Part shown: positions 44,257 to 56,402 of the stretch, one piece after another
Numbering within the stretch: the stretch's first letter is position 1
Layout of the letters: every line of letters starts with the position of its first letter
Assembly (NCBI GenBank): GCA_033032865.1
Contig: JAWHQI010000202.1
Location: forward strand, 2,046,001-2,110,000
Origin: Dactylorhiza incarnata
Taxonomy: Eukaryota > Streptophyta > Magnoliopsida > Asparagales > Orchidaceae
DNA: 64,000 bases
Direction: 5' to 3'
Position numbers and translations under genes: made by a program
Notes under the pieces: generated by a model
Database searches by the model: none
Told to the model about the DNA's origin: nothing
The model's input: only the letters and a program-made list of their open reading frames with translations

Positions 44257-44328
44257 AAGTTAGCTTTTACAGCTATGTATATGATTCTTACTGTTGTACG
44301 ACTGTATGTGTTATTTGTGTACAATTAG
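44246..44328 (+). other. Proposed 83-bp intron between gag and pol of G
   Basis: The donor is CACAG/GTACGA and the acceptor ACAATTAG/G. The segment is about 31% GC against GC-richer flanks, T-rich, with a branch-like CTTAC. Its length leaves remainder 2 on division by 3, exactly the shift from gag (frame 1) to pol (frame 3). It contains the gag stop. Removing it places the VVTG end of gag directly before [16 protein letters not shown] of the protease, the spacing expected for this lineage. Confidence 0.7.
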
Positions 44329-47300
44329 GTTTCGTCCTAATTTTCAACTATCCAGCGAGAGCTCTATTCGATACGGGTGCATCGCACTCTTTTCTGTCCG
44401 AGGACTTCGTGGTGCGAATCGGAGTGCCGTCTACCTTTGTAGAGGATAGATTGGAAGTGGTGCTACCCAATGGATCTCGAATGAGTGCGGATAGGAAGAG
44501 CCGTGTGAAGGTGCGGATCGGAAGTCAAGATTTCGACTTGGAAGCGTCGTTACTACCGTTAGCTGAATTCGATGTGATCTTCGGCATGGACTGGCTCTCG
44601 GAGCAGCGAGCATGCATAGATTGCAACACAAAGGAGATCACTCTGGGAACGAACACCGACGATGAAACCACATTCGCCGGTATGCGAGGGGCGAGCAAGA
44701 CGCTGATGTCTGCTCTCCAAGTGGTTAAGGCGGTGAGAAAAGGCGCCGAGTTGTTCTTCACCTTGTTGGAGGCTTCGGAGCCAAAGCCCAGGTTGTGTGA
44801 TGTCCCAGTTGTAGCGGAATACGCCGACGTGTTTCCTAACGAACTCCCTGGGGCTCCGCCTCATCGGGAGATTGATTTCTGTATCGAGTTGGTGCCAGGT
44901 GCCAAACCTGTGGCCCGCTCACCATACCGAATAGCGCCAAAGGAATTGGCAGAGTTGAAGGCCCAATTGCAAGAGCTGCTAGAGCAAGGCTACGTACGTC
45001 CAAGTTCTTCGCCTTGGAGTGCACCGGTCCTCTTTGTGAAAAAGAAGGATGGGAGCTTGCGTCTATGTATTGATTATAGAGAGCTAAACAAGTTGACCGA
45101 GAAAAACCGATATCCGATTCCTAGAATCGATGATCTATTCGACCAACTGATGGGGTCGACGGTTTACTCCAAGCTAGACCTAAGGTCCGGCTACTATCAA
45201 CTGCGAATAAGGGAATGTGACATTCCAAAGACAGCGTTCAGTACCCGCTTTGGGCACTATGAGTTCACGGTAATGCCGTTCGGTCTATCCAACGCACCGT
45301 CGGTATTCATGGACTTGATGAATAGGACATTCCGAGAGTATTTAGATCAATTTGTGATCGTCTTCATCGACGACATTTTGGTATACTCTCAGTCGGAAGA
45401 GGAGCATGTAGGGCATCTGCACGCAGTCCTGAGCACCTTGAGGAGGAGTCAGCTATATGCCAAGTTCTCCAAGTGCGAGTTTTGGCTACCGTCAGTGGCA
45501 TTCCTTGGTCATGTTGTTAGTGGCGAAGGAATTGCAGTTGATCCGTCGAAGATAGAAGCGATCCAAGCGTGGCTCTTGTTGAAAAACGTAGCGGAAGTCC
45601 GAAGTTTCTTAGGACTTGCCGGCTATTATAGGCGCTTTGTGGAAAACTTCTCGAGGATCGCACTTCCTCTCACAAAACTGACTAGGAAGGATCATAAGTT
45701 CGTTTGGTCGCCCGAGTGCGCACGAGCTTTTGAAGAGCTAAAGAGCCGTCTGACCACGGCGCCCATTCTATGCTCGCCACAAGGTACGGAAGGCTACGAA
45801 ATATATAGCGACGCCTCAGGAAGTGGATTGGGTTGTGTCCTAGTGCAGTTCGGGAAGGTAATTGCCTACGGCTCCCGGCAACTGAAGGTTCACGAGAGGA
45901 ATTACCCGGTCCATGATTTGGAGCTAGCGGCCGTGGTTTTTGCCCTCAAACTTTGGAGACACTATCTATATGGCGTGAAGATCGATATCTTTACCGACCA
46001 TAAGAGCCTCAAGTACTTACTAGATCAAAGGGAGTTAAACATGCGCCAAAGGAGGTGGATGGAGTTCCTTGGGGACTACACCTTCGATATCAAATATACT
46101 CCCGGTAAAGGAAACGTAGTTGCAGACGCGTTGAGTCGTCGGGCTCCCGCACAAGCAAATTGGATTTTGATGCACGATGAGCGTCTAATCCGTGAGCTAG
46201 AAGAAATGGAGATCATATGCATTGATAGGAGAACGTCTACTTCAGCATGCTGGAACTGGACGGAAGTTCACTACGACCTTGCCGACCGAGTTCGACAAGC
46301 ATTGGAGTTGGACGAGAGCTTGAAACGATACAGAGCGGAAACCGTTGAAGGGTTAAACGTTGATTTCTCCTTCGAAGACGACCTTATGTGGAAGCAGGAA
46401 AGGTTATGCATCCCAAACGTTGGTACTCTACGGGCGGAGTTGATGTACGAGGCTCATCATACCAAGTACTCGATCCACCCGGGGAGCACTAAAATGTTTA
46501 TGGATATGAAGAAATTGTTCTGGTGGCCGGGCATGAAGAAAGACATTGCCCTTTACGTGGCCAAGTGTCATACTTGCGCATTGGTGAAAGCGGAATGTCA
46601 ACGTCCCGGTGGGTTTCTGAAGTCCTTGCCGATTCCGGAGTGGAAGTTTGATGATATTTCGATGGATTTCGTGCACGGATTGCCGAGATCGCAACATGGA
46701 AACGACGCCATTTGGGTGATCGTGGACCGTTTGACAAAGGTATCACACTTCATTCCGAACCGGAAGGATGATTCCGTAGAGAAGCTAGCAAAGCTCTATG
46801 TGGATAGTATCGTGAGACTGCACGGTGTCCCTCGTAGCATCGTCAGCGATCGTGACGGGCGTTTCACATCGAAAGATTGGAGGCTTATCCATGAACTGTT
46901 GGGCACAAAATTGAAGTTCAGCACGGCCTTCCACCCGCAAACGGATGGACAGACCGAGAGAACCAACAGGACTATGGAGGATATGCTCCGAATGTGCGCT
47001 CTAGACTTTGGAAAGACGTGGGAGGATCACCTCTTTATGATCGAGTTCGCCTACAATAATAGCTACCAAGCCAGCATAAAGATGGCTCCTTTCGAGGCCC
47101 TCTATGGTAAGAAGTGCCGTACGCCGTTGTCTTGGGCGGAAACGGGCGATACTAAGCTATTGAAGCGAAAGGATGTTGAAGAAGCAACTTCGACGATCCG
47201 GTCTATACGCGAAAGGCTATTGGTTGCCCAGGATAGGCAAGCAAAGTATTTCAACGCCAAGCATAGGAACTTAGAGTTTGCCGTCGGTGACCGGGTTTAC

Positions 47301-47714
47301 TTGAAGATCAAACCGTTCAAAGGGGTATCAAGGATTCGACGCTTGAAAAAGCTCAGTCCGAGGTACTTAGGACCGTTCGAGATCGTGGAGCGTGTTGGTG
47401 ATGCGGCTTACCGGCTTGCACTATCTACAGAGCTGAGCGGTCTGCACGACGTGTTCCACATTTCAGTGTTGAGGAAGGCAGTGCAAGAGCCTACTCATAT
47501 CGTTGCGGTCGGCAAAGTTCTGGTTGATAGTGGGTTGTCGACGAAAGTCAAGCCTTTACGCATCGAAGATACCGAAGTAAAGCAGCTGCGGAACAAGTCC
47601 ATTCGGATGGTAAAAGTCCGGTGGGATAACTGCGGCCGAGAGGAGCTCTCTTGGGAGAGAGAGCAAACGATGCTTGCGGAGTATCCCGAGCTTTTTCCCT
47701 CAGGTAAAGTATAA
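44329..47714 (+). CDS. pol: pol of Tekay element G (PR-RT-RH-IN-chromodomain)
   Basis: A single open frame with all Ty3-gypsy enzymes in order. Aspartic protease: DTGASHSF at 44370, [10 protein letters not shown] about 44568. Reverse transcriptase: [12 protein letters not shown] about 45175, FIDDILVYS at 45363. RNase [11 protein letters not shown] about 45808, [11 protein letters not shown] about 45990. Integrase: HHCC zinc-binding region (46455-46580), Asp in MDFVHGLP (about 46663), Asp in SDRDGRF (about 46848), Glu in [10 protein letters not shown] (about 46943), [10 protein letters not shown] (about 47371). The C-terminus (47570-47700) has [14 protein letters not shown], a chromodomain-like end that marks chromoviruses. 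The frame is also open upstream to 44040, but that part overlaps gag in another frame and looks like a shadow; I start pol at the proposed acceptor. No stop or missing catalytic residue is seen. Confidence 0.93.
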
Positions 47715-47765
47715 CTGTAATTTATGCTATTACGGTTTCCTGGATTTCGGGACGAAATTCTTTTT

Positions 47766-47777
47766 AGGAGGGTGGAG
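47766..47777 (+). other. Polypurine tract of G
   Basis: AGGAGGGTGGAG lies just before the 3' LTR, after the lineage-typical 'tttcgggacgaaattc'. Confidence 0.85.
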
Positions 47778-47778
47778 T

Positions 47779-49854
47779 TGTAACACCCCAAATCTGGTAG
47801 TTCCGCGAAGTAGGCGGAGTGGTAGTGTGGCACGTGAAGCAGGCTAGATTTTTCCGTCTGCTCTTAGCGCACGATCAGTGGCCTCATCGCGCACGATCAG
47901 TGATCGTGCGCCAGCGATCGTGCGTTAATTCCGAAGAGAATCGAGTTCTGTCTCGGACAGTGCGCACGACCATTTCCCTCTTCGCGCACGACCAGTGATC
48001 GTGCGCCAGCGATCGTGCGCTTATTCGCAAGAATTCAGAGTTCTGTCCCGGATAGTGCGCACGACCATTGCCCTCGTCGCGCACGACCACTGACCGTGCG
48101 CCTGTGATCGTGCGCCCTGTTTATTCTGTTCCGCGATTTTGAGCGGAGAAGAGGATCCGACCGATCAAATTTCTTGGAATTAGATCCAACGGCTGGGATT
48201 TAATGCTGGGGGGTCTTAGGGCTTTGGAGAGGGATTAAACCCTCATATTTTCATAGTGTTTCTCTCTCCTAGGCTAGAGGAAGGAGAAGGGGGCAAGGAA
48301 GAAGAAGAGGAGATTTCGCCATTGACGGAGCTCCGGAGCTCCGTTTCGCGAGCCGTTTCCAGATCCGGAGAGTGCAGCCCGGTGCGGTTCTTTCCCTCCG
48401 CGTAGAATCTCGGATCCATGGCGAAGAAGAACACGCCTAGGGTAACGATTTCTTCTCCCATTGTTTGGACTTGTCTTTTGTCCTCTCCTTCACTTCTCTA
48501 TGCTTGCATGAGGAGTCCCTTTCACCAAATGGGTGAAGTGTAGGATTTCCTCAAGTCCTTCGGGACTCCGGGTAGATTGTGTCCGTCCCCGGCATATTGC
48601 ATGTAGAAAATCCGGTAGTTGTGCGGATTTAGGCATTGTGTGTGAAGCCTATTCGTGGCCGTGAGCCCGAATCGGTGATGCTTGATTTGCGACGATGCAT
48701 TTAGGATAGGCCTAGAATGCGTGCCGGAGAATGACTCCGTGAACACACCTATAGTATTGCGGGAGTTAAGTGTAGGCGTCTTGTGAAGACCCTAACGAAA
48801 GCCCCATGCTTTGAGGTTTGGGTGAAGGCAAACCTTCACCACGAAATTGATGCGGAGCGTATGTACCTCCCTTGTTGAGAATTCGCGAAGCCTAGATCCT
48901 TGTGAAGGGGTTAGGTGCGTAGCGTATATTTTGTGTAGCACTTGAAAGTGCTAAACCCTTACGGGCCGAGGTGAAGCCGTACCCGCGTCGTGCGATAGAT
49001 CGCGACGATTAGAGCACGGGCAAAGCTGAACCGAACCCGTTTCCATGCAGATCGGCGAGAGGTCCCTTCCTCATGAAAGCCGTATGATCATGGGAGAGGT
49101 CGTGGAAGGTGTCATACCTAGACCGACCAAAAGCTCTTGTTTCCCACCTAAGGTTGTGACCCTTAGGGTGGAGTGTTGTGAATTTGATGTTATGTTTAGC
49201 CTCATGCGATTGCTTAGGCGGTTGTGGGAAACCTTCGGGTGAACCCAACCAACATCATGTGCATACCTAGGTTCCCTTCTTTTTGATGCTCAACCTAGAA
49301 GATTGATTGTGCTTGAAACCTCACCTTGTGTAGTTGCACTTTCTTTAGATTAGTACTTGTGCTAGTATGGCTTACTTGCAGGGTAGAATCTCCGCCACCC
49401 CGGGAAAGGGGTGGGGTCGTTATAATTTGGTCAGCTGTGCTGACCGTTGCTTTGTTTGCCACCGCTTGGTGGAATGTTCTTATGCAGGTGCAGGTGAGCC
49501 TAGCGGGAAGTAGCGGGCGTTGGCCCTTTTTGCTGTGTTGGCCCTCGAAGGCCAGCCTCTTTTCCTGTTTTCTTATGTATTGCCGGCCTACGTGCCGATG
49601 TCTGTTGTACGGAGTTTTGTACATTGGTTTGATGTAAGGCCTTAAGGCCGTAACTCTTATTCTGGTTACATTCCTATGATAGTGGACAGTTCTTTTTGTA
49701 TGGTTTTAAGTAATGCTTCCGCTTACGTTTTGTACTCTCGTTTAGTTGTTACTTTTCTGGTTATCACCTTTTAACTCCTAGCTAGTGTGGTTTGTATGGC
49801 GTGGGGTCCCGGCCGGACCTGCTGTTATACTCTTCGTACTGGCAGGGTGTTACA
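47779..49854 (+). repeat. 3' LTR of G (2,076 bp)
   Basis: Nearly identical to the 5' LTR. It includes the ATG leader exon at 48418-48441 with donor-like GTAACG, so transcripts from this LTR could splice into downstream DNA. Confidence 0.95.
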
Positions 49855-49859
49855 GTTTG

Positions 49860-51752
49860 CATACTTAGAACGAATATAACATGGTGATATCGAAGATTCT
49901 TCGCCCAAAATAGATAGTGGCTTATCTTTTGTTTATTAGGGCTTACCTTTTTTATTGGGAAATTAGTTACTGACTTGGGTTTCCCTTAGATCTAATTTAG
50001 ATAGTGTTGCGTCGTGAACATAGTGATTTTGAAGTCAATCTTATTCGATGTTACTTGGGCAAAGATGGGATTCTGTAAAAGCATGTTTGGAGTGGTGACC
50101 TGTAGTAGTACCAAGACAATGGATAAACATCGTTGATCGAATAATGACTAGACCTTAGTTGAAGCATTAGATATGTAAAGTTGTCAGATTTAGTCACTTA
50201 AGGATGCAGATGCCCTTCTGGAAGTTGGGAACTGAAATTAGAGCTTGCAAGCTATAGTTATATTTGAAAGTTCTTGTGGTTTGGGGCTTTCGAAAGTGAC
50301 TAACATATGATTTATTAAAAATCACGCCCTATCATGGTAGAAAATTTTAACTACAATAATAATGACTGGTTAACATATACTCATAAAAGTTCACGAGTAC
50401 ACCCACCCCCCCTCCCTAAATTTTGAGGATAATTGGAACACCTGACGATCTGATCAGTTCCATCAATGGTAAGAACTGGATAAGTTTTAGAGTTGAGTTG
50501 ATTGATTACTCGGACGTATGTGAAGGAATATGAATCTGAGCTTGTAGAGAAAACTTTTTAGAGGCGTTGTCTACCCATACAATTAAGAGATTTAGTCACC
50601 AGAAAAATAGTGTATTCCTGAGCGTGTATTTCCCTAGAATAAAGAAAGACGTCATAGGTTTTGTAGTGCATAGTGAGGTCTGTCGACTGGTGAAGGCCAA
50701 GTGCAAGAGTCTTTGGGGAACTACCACAATCACTGCCCGTGTTAGAGTGGAAGCTCGAGGATATAATTATGGATTTCATACACAAGTTACCACATCCCCA
50801 CTCCGGTCATAAGTTTATTTGGAACATCGAGGATAGATTGACCAAGGTAGCTAGGGTCACACTAGGCCGGAAGCACACTCCCGTTGGTGTTTTATGGGAT
50901 TTGTTGAGTAGTTTGTCCGTTATCATGGTGTGTCCAGGACGATCGTGTTGGATCGAGATGGACGGTGTACGTCCAAAGAGTGGAGATTAGTCCAGGCTTA
51001 TCTGGGCTCTTGGTTGACGTTCAGCACAACTTTCCACCCTTAAAGGGACGGAGGCGTAGGACTCCACTATCTTGGATCCAGGATGAGGATATAAAGACAC
51101 TCGACTTAGAATTTGTGGAGGACACAAATGCCAAGGTGCGACTGATTCGGGTTAGGATGCTGGAAGCCCAGAGCAGCCAGGCCAGGTATTGCGATGCTTG
51201 GCATCATCAGGTAGAGTTCCAAATTGGAGACCGGGTGTTTCAGAGGATACTTTCGATGCATGGAGTCTCACGGGTATGCGGGCAGAAGAAGCTCAGTCTG
51301 AGATAAATGGGGCTCTATAGGATCCTAGAGTGGATCGACCGGTTGGCTTATAGACTAGAGCTACCGCCGGAGTTAGCGGGTTTGCATGACATCTTCCACG
51401 TCTCCTCTCTTAGGAAGGATCTAATGCGGCTGGAGCAGCAGGTTTCTACTGTAGATGGCCTGGTAACTTTTGACCGATCAGTTCGCATTGAGCCGATCAG
51501 GATAGATGATACGGTAGTGCGAGTCTTGCGGCGCAAGAAGGTTCTGTAGGTAAAAGTCATGTGGTAAAATCATGGACAGGAGGAGCTTATTTAGGAACCA
51601 CTGAAACTGATGCAGCAGAGGTAACCGGTACTCTTCGTGACAGGTATAACTTCAATTCTTAGGGGATGTTGCGTTCAGTTACCTTCAGTATAAACCCCGC
51701 AAGCCTAACCTAAATTTCGGGGACGAAATTATTTTTTTGGTTTATTGGGATT
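49860..51752 (+). pseudogene. pol: Decayed pol 3' end of element H (integrase, chromodomain)
   Basis: The first ~700 bp are unreadable. At about 50620 an integrase zinc-binding remnant appears (IKKDVIGFV..., VKAKCKS). After a frameshift the core with WKLEDIIMDFIHKLP and DRLTKVA follows (50739-50990); the second Asp/Glu segment is mostly deleted. The C-terminal part continues at 51050-51300 (RTPLSW, AKVRLIR, FQIGDRVF) and, after a stop, at 51307-51549 (YRLELPPELAGLHDIFHVSSLRK and a chromodomain-like VRVLRRKKVL). The tail 'tttcggggacgaaatt' at 51715 precedes the 3' LTR. It resembles G but is clearly a different, older Tekay/Del family. Several stops and frameshifts make it a pseudogene. Confidence 0.82.
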
Positions 51753-51989
51753 TGTAACATCCCCCAAACAACTAGACACCTAGGTTGGTTTTGTCACGAC
51801 TAGGTCATGACAAAACCCTAGGATGCGCGATGAGAACATAAGACCTTAGGCAAGTGGATGAAGACCACATTGGTCTGCAAATAGTACATTCTAATTACCC
51901 AATCTAGGGTTGGCTTTAGGGCGTCACTATGACCCTTGACCCCATCATAACATGCCTAAGCCATTAAGGGGTCCCTTTGTAACACCCCA

Positions 51990-52345
51990 ATTGTCCGATC
52001 GTAGAAAGAAATGTGTTTTGAATTCTGAGCTAGCGCCTGTGCTAGAGGCTAGCGCTGACGGTATTGGTGGTTTAGACGAACCGCTGAGACGAGCTCCAAT
52101 CCACTGAGAAGAGCTCTATGTCGTCGAGACACTAGCGCTAGCTCTAGAGGTTGTCTCGATGGACCGCTGAGATAGGCTCCAAATCGCTGAGAAGAGACAT
52201 ATACCATCAAGACGCCAGCGCTGGCGCTAGGGATAGCGCTGGCGCTAGGGATAGCGCTGGAGGTAGTTACCGAACAGACGAACATTACAGCGTCGAGATG
52301 CTAGAGCTGGTGCTAGCATTAGCGCAGGCGGTAGCTGAACCGACG
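51990..52345 (+). repeat. GCTAGCGC/GGCGCTAG-rich hairpin block
   Basis: Repeated 'agcgctggcgctagggat' type units and half-sites lie in the left part of the H 3' LTR, just after the second TGTAACACCCC. Composition and motif recall the SIRE U3 'accgctggcgctag' blocks. Confidence 0.7.
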
Positions 52346-53939
52346 GGATGTGGACGTGATATGTTTTGGTGGAGTAAATTAGGGTCAAGGAAGGCTAAAG
52401 GCCTTCCCAATTGATGGGGATTCGTACCCCCTATCAATTATGAGAAGATTAAGAGGTTTTCCAACTCATATGTGGGATGAATTTAATGGTTTTTAGGGAT
52501 GATTGAAATTTCACCATTAATGGTGTTAATGTTGGAATCCCAAGCTTTGCCTCTTCCCCTCCCCGAATTGGCTCCTAAAAATGCCTCAGGGGATGAAGGG
52601 AAGGAGTTTCCCCCACTTTCCAAAAGAAATAAAGCCTTTAAACTCATATCGGCATGGCACCAAAAGCTCCATGACCAACAATGGCGGACCGACGATCGGC
52701 ACGGCTAAAGCCACCACTCAGGTCCTCCCCTCTTCCTCTCTCTTTGTGGATAGATCTTATCATGTTGGCCACAAGGTTTGAGGACAATTGGCCTTGGATC
52801 GGCATGGTCGAAAGCTTGGATTCAAGCTTTAGTTTCCTTACTTTAAGCCCCGATTCCGACCACCTCCACCCGGCCAACCACCATCCATCGCCGGCCGCCA
52901 CATCAACGAAGGTGGTGGTGGCATTGGCCGACCGGGAGATGGTCTAGGTGGCCTGGAAATCACCTCCCAAGTTGGTACAGGTCGGGCATATCATGGCCAT
53001 TGGCTAATTGGAGAAGATGGACCGATGCCCTCCATTTTATTTAAACGGATTATACAATTTTTATGATTATTTAACGTCATAATTTCTCCTAGAAATGCAT
53101 GATTTTGAAACTGAAAATTCAACCCCTTAGAGGCCGTTTTTAGAAAAGTGGCCACAGACAAAAGTTGTAGGTATTTGTGTCTAGTTTAATTTAAAATTGA
53201 TTTGAGCCAATTTGGAGCAATGTGTGACTGTAGCACTCAGTTTGGTGCAAGGTGTTATAATATTGACCAGAAATTATGATGGGTGCTCCCGCGAAACTAC
53301 TCACCCAAATGCTTTGAAATTTGGTCCATAGGCTAGATATACCCTTGCCCTCAACATACACAAAAATGGCACTTTTTGGAGGATCTTTTACTATATATGG
53401 TTTATGTAGAAATTTAATAAACCATATATGAATTAATTTTTGGGTCTAGAGAGATCCAAACCCTACCAAATTTTGGTTGGTGGTCCTTAGAGTCATGACA
53501 TGACTGTGGTAAAAATTTAATCCCATTTGGGATTGATTTGGTTGGGTAATTAAGTATCCAAAAATCGGTCAAACTAGGGGATATTAGGACAAAGGTGCAC
53601 TTGTTGGATTTGAGGAGTGAAACCTCATCCAAACGTTGTGAAACTTTGGCCATTGAATTAACATCATATTAAACACCCCCATAAGTGGTTTTGATTGGTT
53701 TGGGGACCTAGTGTGAACCGTAGGGTTGTATATTGAACCTATTGAAGGACATATGGTCATATGCCATTGGAATGACTCGAAACTTGGTAGAGAGGTTCAA
53801 AGGGTGGTATTATGCCCTAGATGATTTATCTGGAATTTTTAGTGACATTAACCCCTACTGAATTGCTTATTATTTAATTAGGCCACCTTCTTTCAAAGTG
53901 AAATTTCTTGTCCAGACATGCTAGGATGATTATGAAACT
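52346..53939 (+). other. Left-central part of the H 3' LTR
   Basis: A GC-richer stretch with a short frame starting ATGGCGGACCGACG at 52681, followed by 'ctcaggtcc', loosely recalls the LTR leader exons of J and G, but the donor is poor. After 53000 the DNA is AT-rich without coding. Confidence 0.45.
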
Positions 53940-56402
53940 TTGTTAGTGAGTTTATATTGATGATAATATTCTCGGATAATTTTGCTATGAATTTTTGGTC
54001 TCTATATATAGTACCTCATTCATAACCCCCAATATTTGCCCTAGTGGTAATAAAATTAATTATGGACTTAATACTCACTGGAAAAATCATGAAACTTGGT
54101 CAGAGGACTTTTTAATGCAAGAATATGATCTGTAAATTTTAGTATAATTTTTGGAGGAGTTTTTATGTGGTTCTCTTCACAAAGTGCCCTATGATTTGTT
54201 TATTAAAATAAAGGATTTATATGGTCAAATGAATTTAGAAAATTATGGAACTCAAGCAGTGAACATTTCTAATCACCTTAAACACTTATTAATTTTCTAG
54301 TAATTTTTGGATGAGTTTTTTTGGTACTTTCTTTGTTAACCCTTGATTTTGATAAATTAGTCCATATTTTAATTGAGGTCAAAACCTTTCTGTAATCTTA
54401 TGAATTTCATATGTGGCAGTTATGTTGATTATATATAGTTGTACAAATTTTTGTAAGGTCATAGCTTATCAGAAAACCATGCTTGGTGTTCAAAGTCATA
54501 GGTTCCCTTATTTTGAGGAAATTATAATAAATGCCAAGTAAATTAGGAAAATTATGAATTTCTGGAGATAGTCTTAATATGTCATAACACGCCCCAATAA
54601 TAATCATGGGTCATTTGGATGATTATTTGGAGTACCACTTCTCATGCACCTCATGTAGTTCAAATGGTCTGCGTATAGTGAAAATACATAATTAAGCTAA
54701 GCCTGTAGGTCTTACACGGGGAGTTAAAGAAGTTGGTGCACCCAGACTAATTTGATTTGGGAGGGGTCACCAAGGGAAATTAGGAGTAAGATGTTTGGTT
54801 GACTAGGAGGCAAGAGTGTGCTTGGAAACGACGAAAGATCATCGCCATTCCTTTGGGTGAAGTAAAACACACTTAGCGTTAATAAGTGTAACATTAATAG
54901 TGGTCGGGTCAAGGGTAGACAACAATAAGAGTAAGTTCCCTAGAAAAGGATCATTGGGGTTCAGCCCATCATAGCTCCTAGTACCGCTGTGAGTCCCTCA
55001 CAGGGTAGTCCTCGGGAAGTCCATGGTTAACCCTAAACCGTAGGAATAATTTGTTATGCAAGATTAACTTAGTAATACACTCATCCACACCCCATTTCTA
55101 TGGGTGGTTAGTTGGTTTGGCCTTACGAGCGGTAGGCTTGGTGGTTGTAGGTACAGACGGGTTAGTCCAGCGAGCTGGTGGCTCGAAAGATTATGGTGAC
55201 AAGCAGGTTAGCCCGGGGTGATTATGGCTCGGAGGTATATAGTAATCATAATTGCATGAGCATAAAGGTGGTGGGTCTTCGGTCTTGGACGGTCATTCAC
55301 ACCAACGTCGATACGCTGACTCAACAAGTGTGGGTTTGCACTTGCCCAAGGAAAGACTGGTGGACCAGCCAGTTAGAGTACGCAGGCGCTCCGCGGTTGT
55401 GTTCTTCGCATTGATGCATACAATAGGTCTAGGTTAGGTAGTGTGAATACCAACCTAGAGGTGGGCGAGGCCCAACCCACCGCTTCTGTTTGCCACTATG
55501 GGGGTATCCTGGGAGTCTTAGCTAGCTCCAAAACGGGGGAACTAAAGGTCTGTGCGCATAGAGTCGGGTGTCTGTGTTTCACTCGTGTGATCATAACAAT
55601 AATCAGCATAACTATGCATGTCATAGAATAAGCATTGCATTTCAACCCCTACCCCTATCGTATAAATTGGTATAGGACTTTTTATACGATAGGCCTTGCT
55701 AAATGACCCCTTGGTCTATAGGTCTGTATGGGCATTCCTATAAATCAAAGGTTACTTTTCTTACTTACGTTACATTACTCCGTATTATTATTCTTCACCT
55801 CGCTTTATTTACTATTTTTTTATTTACATACACTTGTGTAGTGGTAGACAATCCTGTAGCTTGGCCATGTCATCTGCTTTGATATATACCCCTTGCTGTC
55901 CTCCACTTCATCCCTCCCGCATAGTGCCTAGGAGCCACTAGGGGATGGGTGGGGGGAAACAAAGCTTAATCTTTTTTACTAACGGTCGGTGGACCATATC
56001 ATTTTAGGGGACCGAGGAGACGCATCACCACCAGAGGCCGGTGAAGATGGAGGCGGTCCAGTCAAGCACATGTGCACCGATTTCAGGATCCGTGAGTGTT
56101 ACTAGTTGATTTTGCTTCCGCGAGTGACCTTGTAGTAACGACTTGATGTACTGAGCATGAGCCCTTTTTATTGAAACCACTTATTCAATTATTATATGTG
56201 GACATCTCTTATTGTGATTTATATATTATGTGATGTGGTCTTGAACTTATTTTTGGTTCAATTGTACTTTTCTTCTTCTGTGATCGATATTGCCGGCAGG
56301 ATCGACGTTTTGTAGTGGTGACCTTCCCGAGTGTTGGTGTCACCGCAAAGCGGCAGTTTTGGGCATAAGACCCGGTTTTGTAGCAAAAAAAGGGGTCTTA
56401 CA

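Larger units (their letters stand above)
40728..49854 (+). mobile_element. G: young, apparently complete Tekay-type chromovirus (Ty3-gypsy)
   Basis: It runs from TGTAACACCCC to GTGTTACA with TSD GTTTG at 40723-40727 and 49855-49859; total 9,127 bp. The two 2,076-bp LTRs have equal length and I count about a dozen differences (~0.6%). The order is LTR, Met-like primer site, gag with zinc knuckle, protease, reverse transcriptase, RNase H, integrase, chromodomain-like end, polypurine tract, LTR. No internal stop is seen in gag or pol, so it may have been active recently. The two reading frames are joined only if introns are removed. Confidence 0.94.
2592..56402 (+). mobile_element. Old Tekay/Del-type Ty3-gypsy element H, backbone of the nest
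   Basis: H has a 5' LTR (2592-4069 + 16283-16873), a degenerate primer site (16874), internal DNA, a pol remnant ending in the typical 'ttcggggacgaaatt' tail, and a 3' LTR (51753-56402). The two LTRs share their last ~2.1 kb by eye. Three elements interrupt it: SIRE-1, solo LTR J and Tekay element G. Without them about 9.4 kb remains. The 5' LTR lacks its first half. All visible protein-coding pieces are broken, so it is a dead, old copy. The lineage call rests on the integrase C-terminus and chromodomain-like end at 51050-51620. Confidence 0.75.
51753..56402 (+). repeat. 3' LTR of element H (~4.65 kb)
   Basis: It begins TGTAACATCCCCC directly after the pol tail and ends GGGGTCTTACA. The distal 2.1 kb match 2592-4069 + 16283-16873, and the distal ~2.5 kb match 1-2591. 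A second LTR-like start, TGTAACACCCC, lies at 51978, so the first ~225 bp or a nested LTR could complicate the left part. No TSD partner is available because the 5' end of H is missing. Confidence 0.7.

Noticed and set aside
44040..44328. N-terminal part of the long pol frame upstream of 44329
   Set aside because: It overlaps gag in another frame, including the zinc-knuckle codons, and shows no domain; it is best explained as a shadow.
53300..53345. Possible right end of a solo LTR starting at 51978 (CCCTT near 53340)
   Set aside because: The end would read ATA instead of CA and the match is too short to trust.
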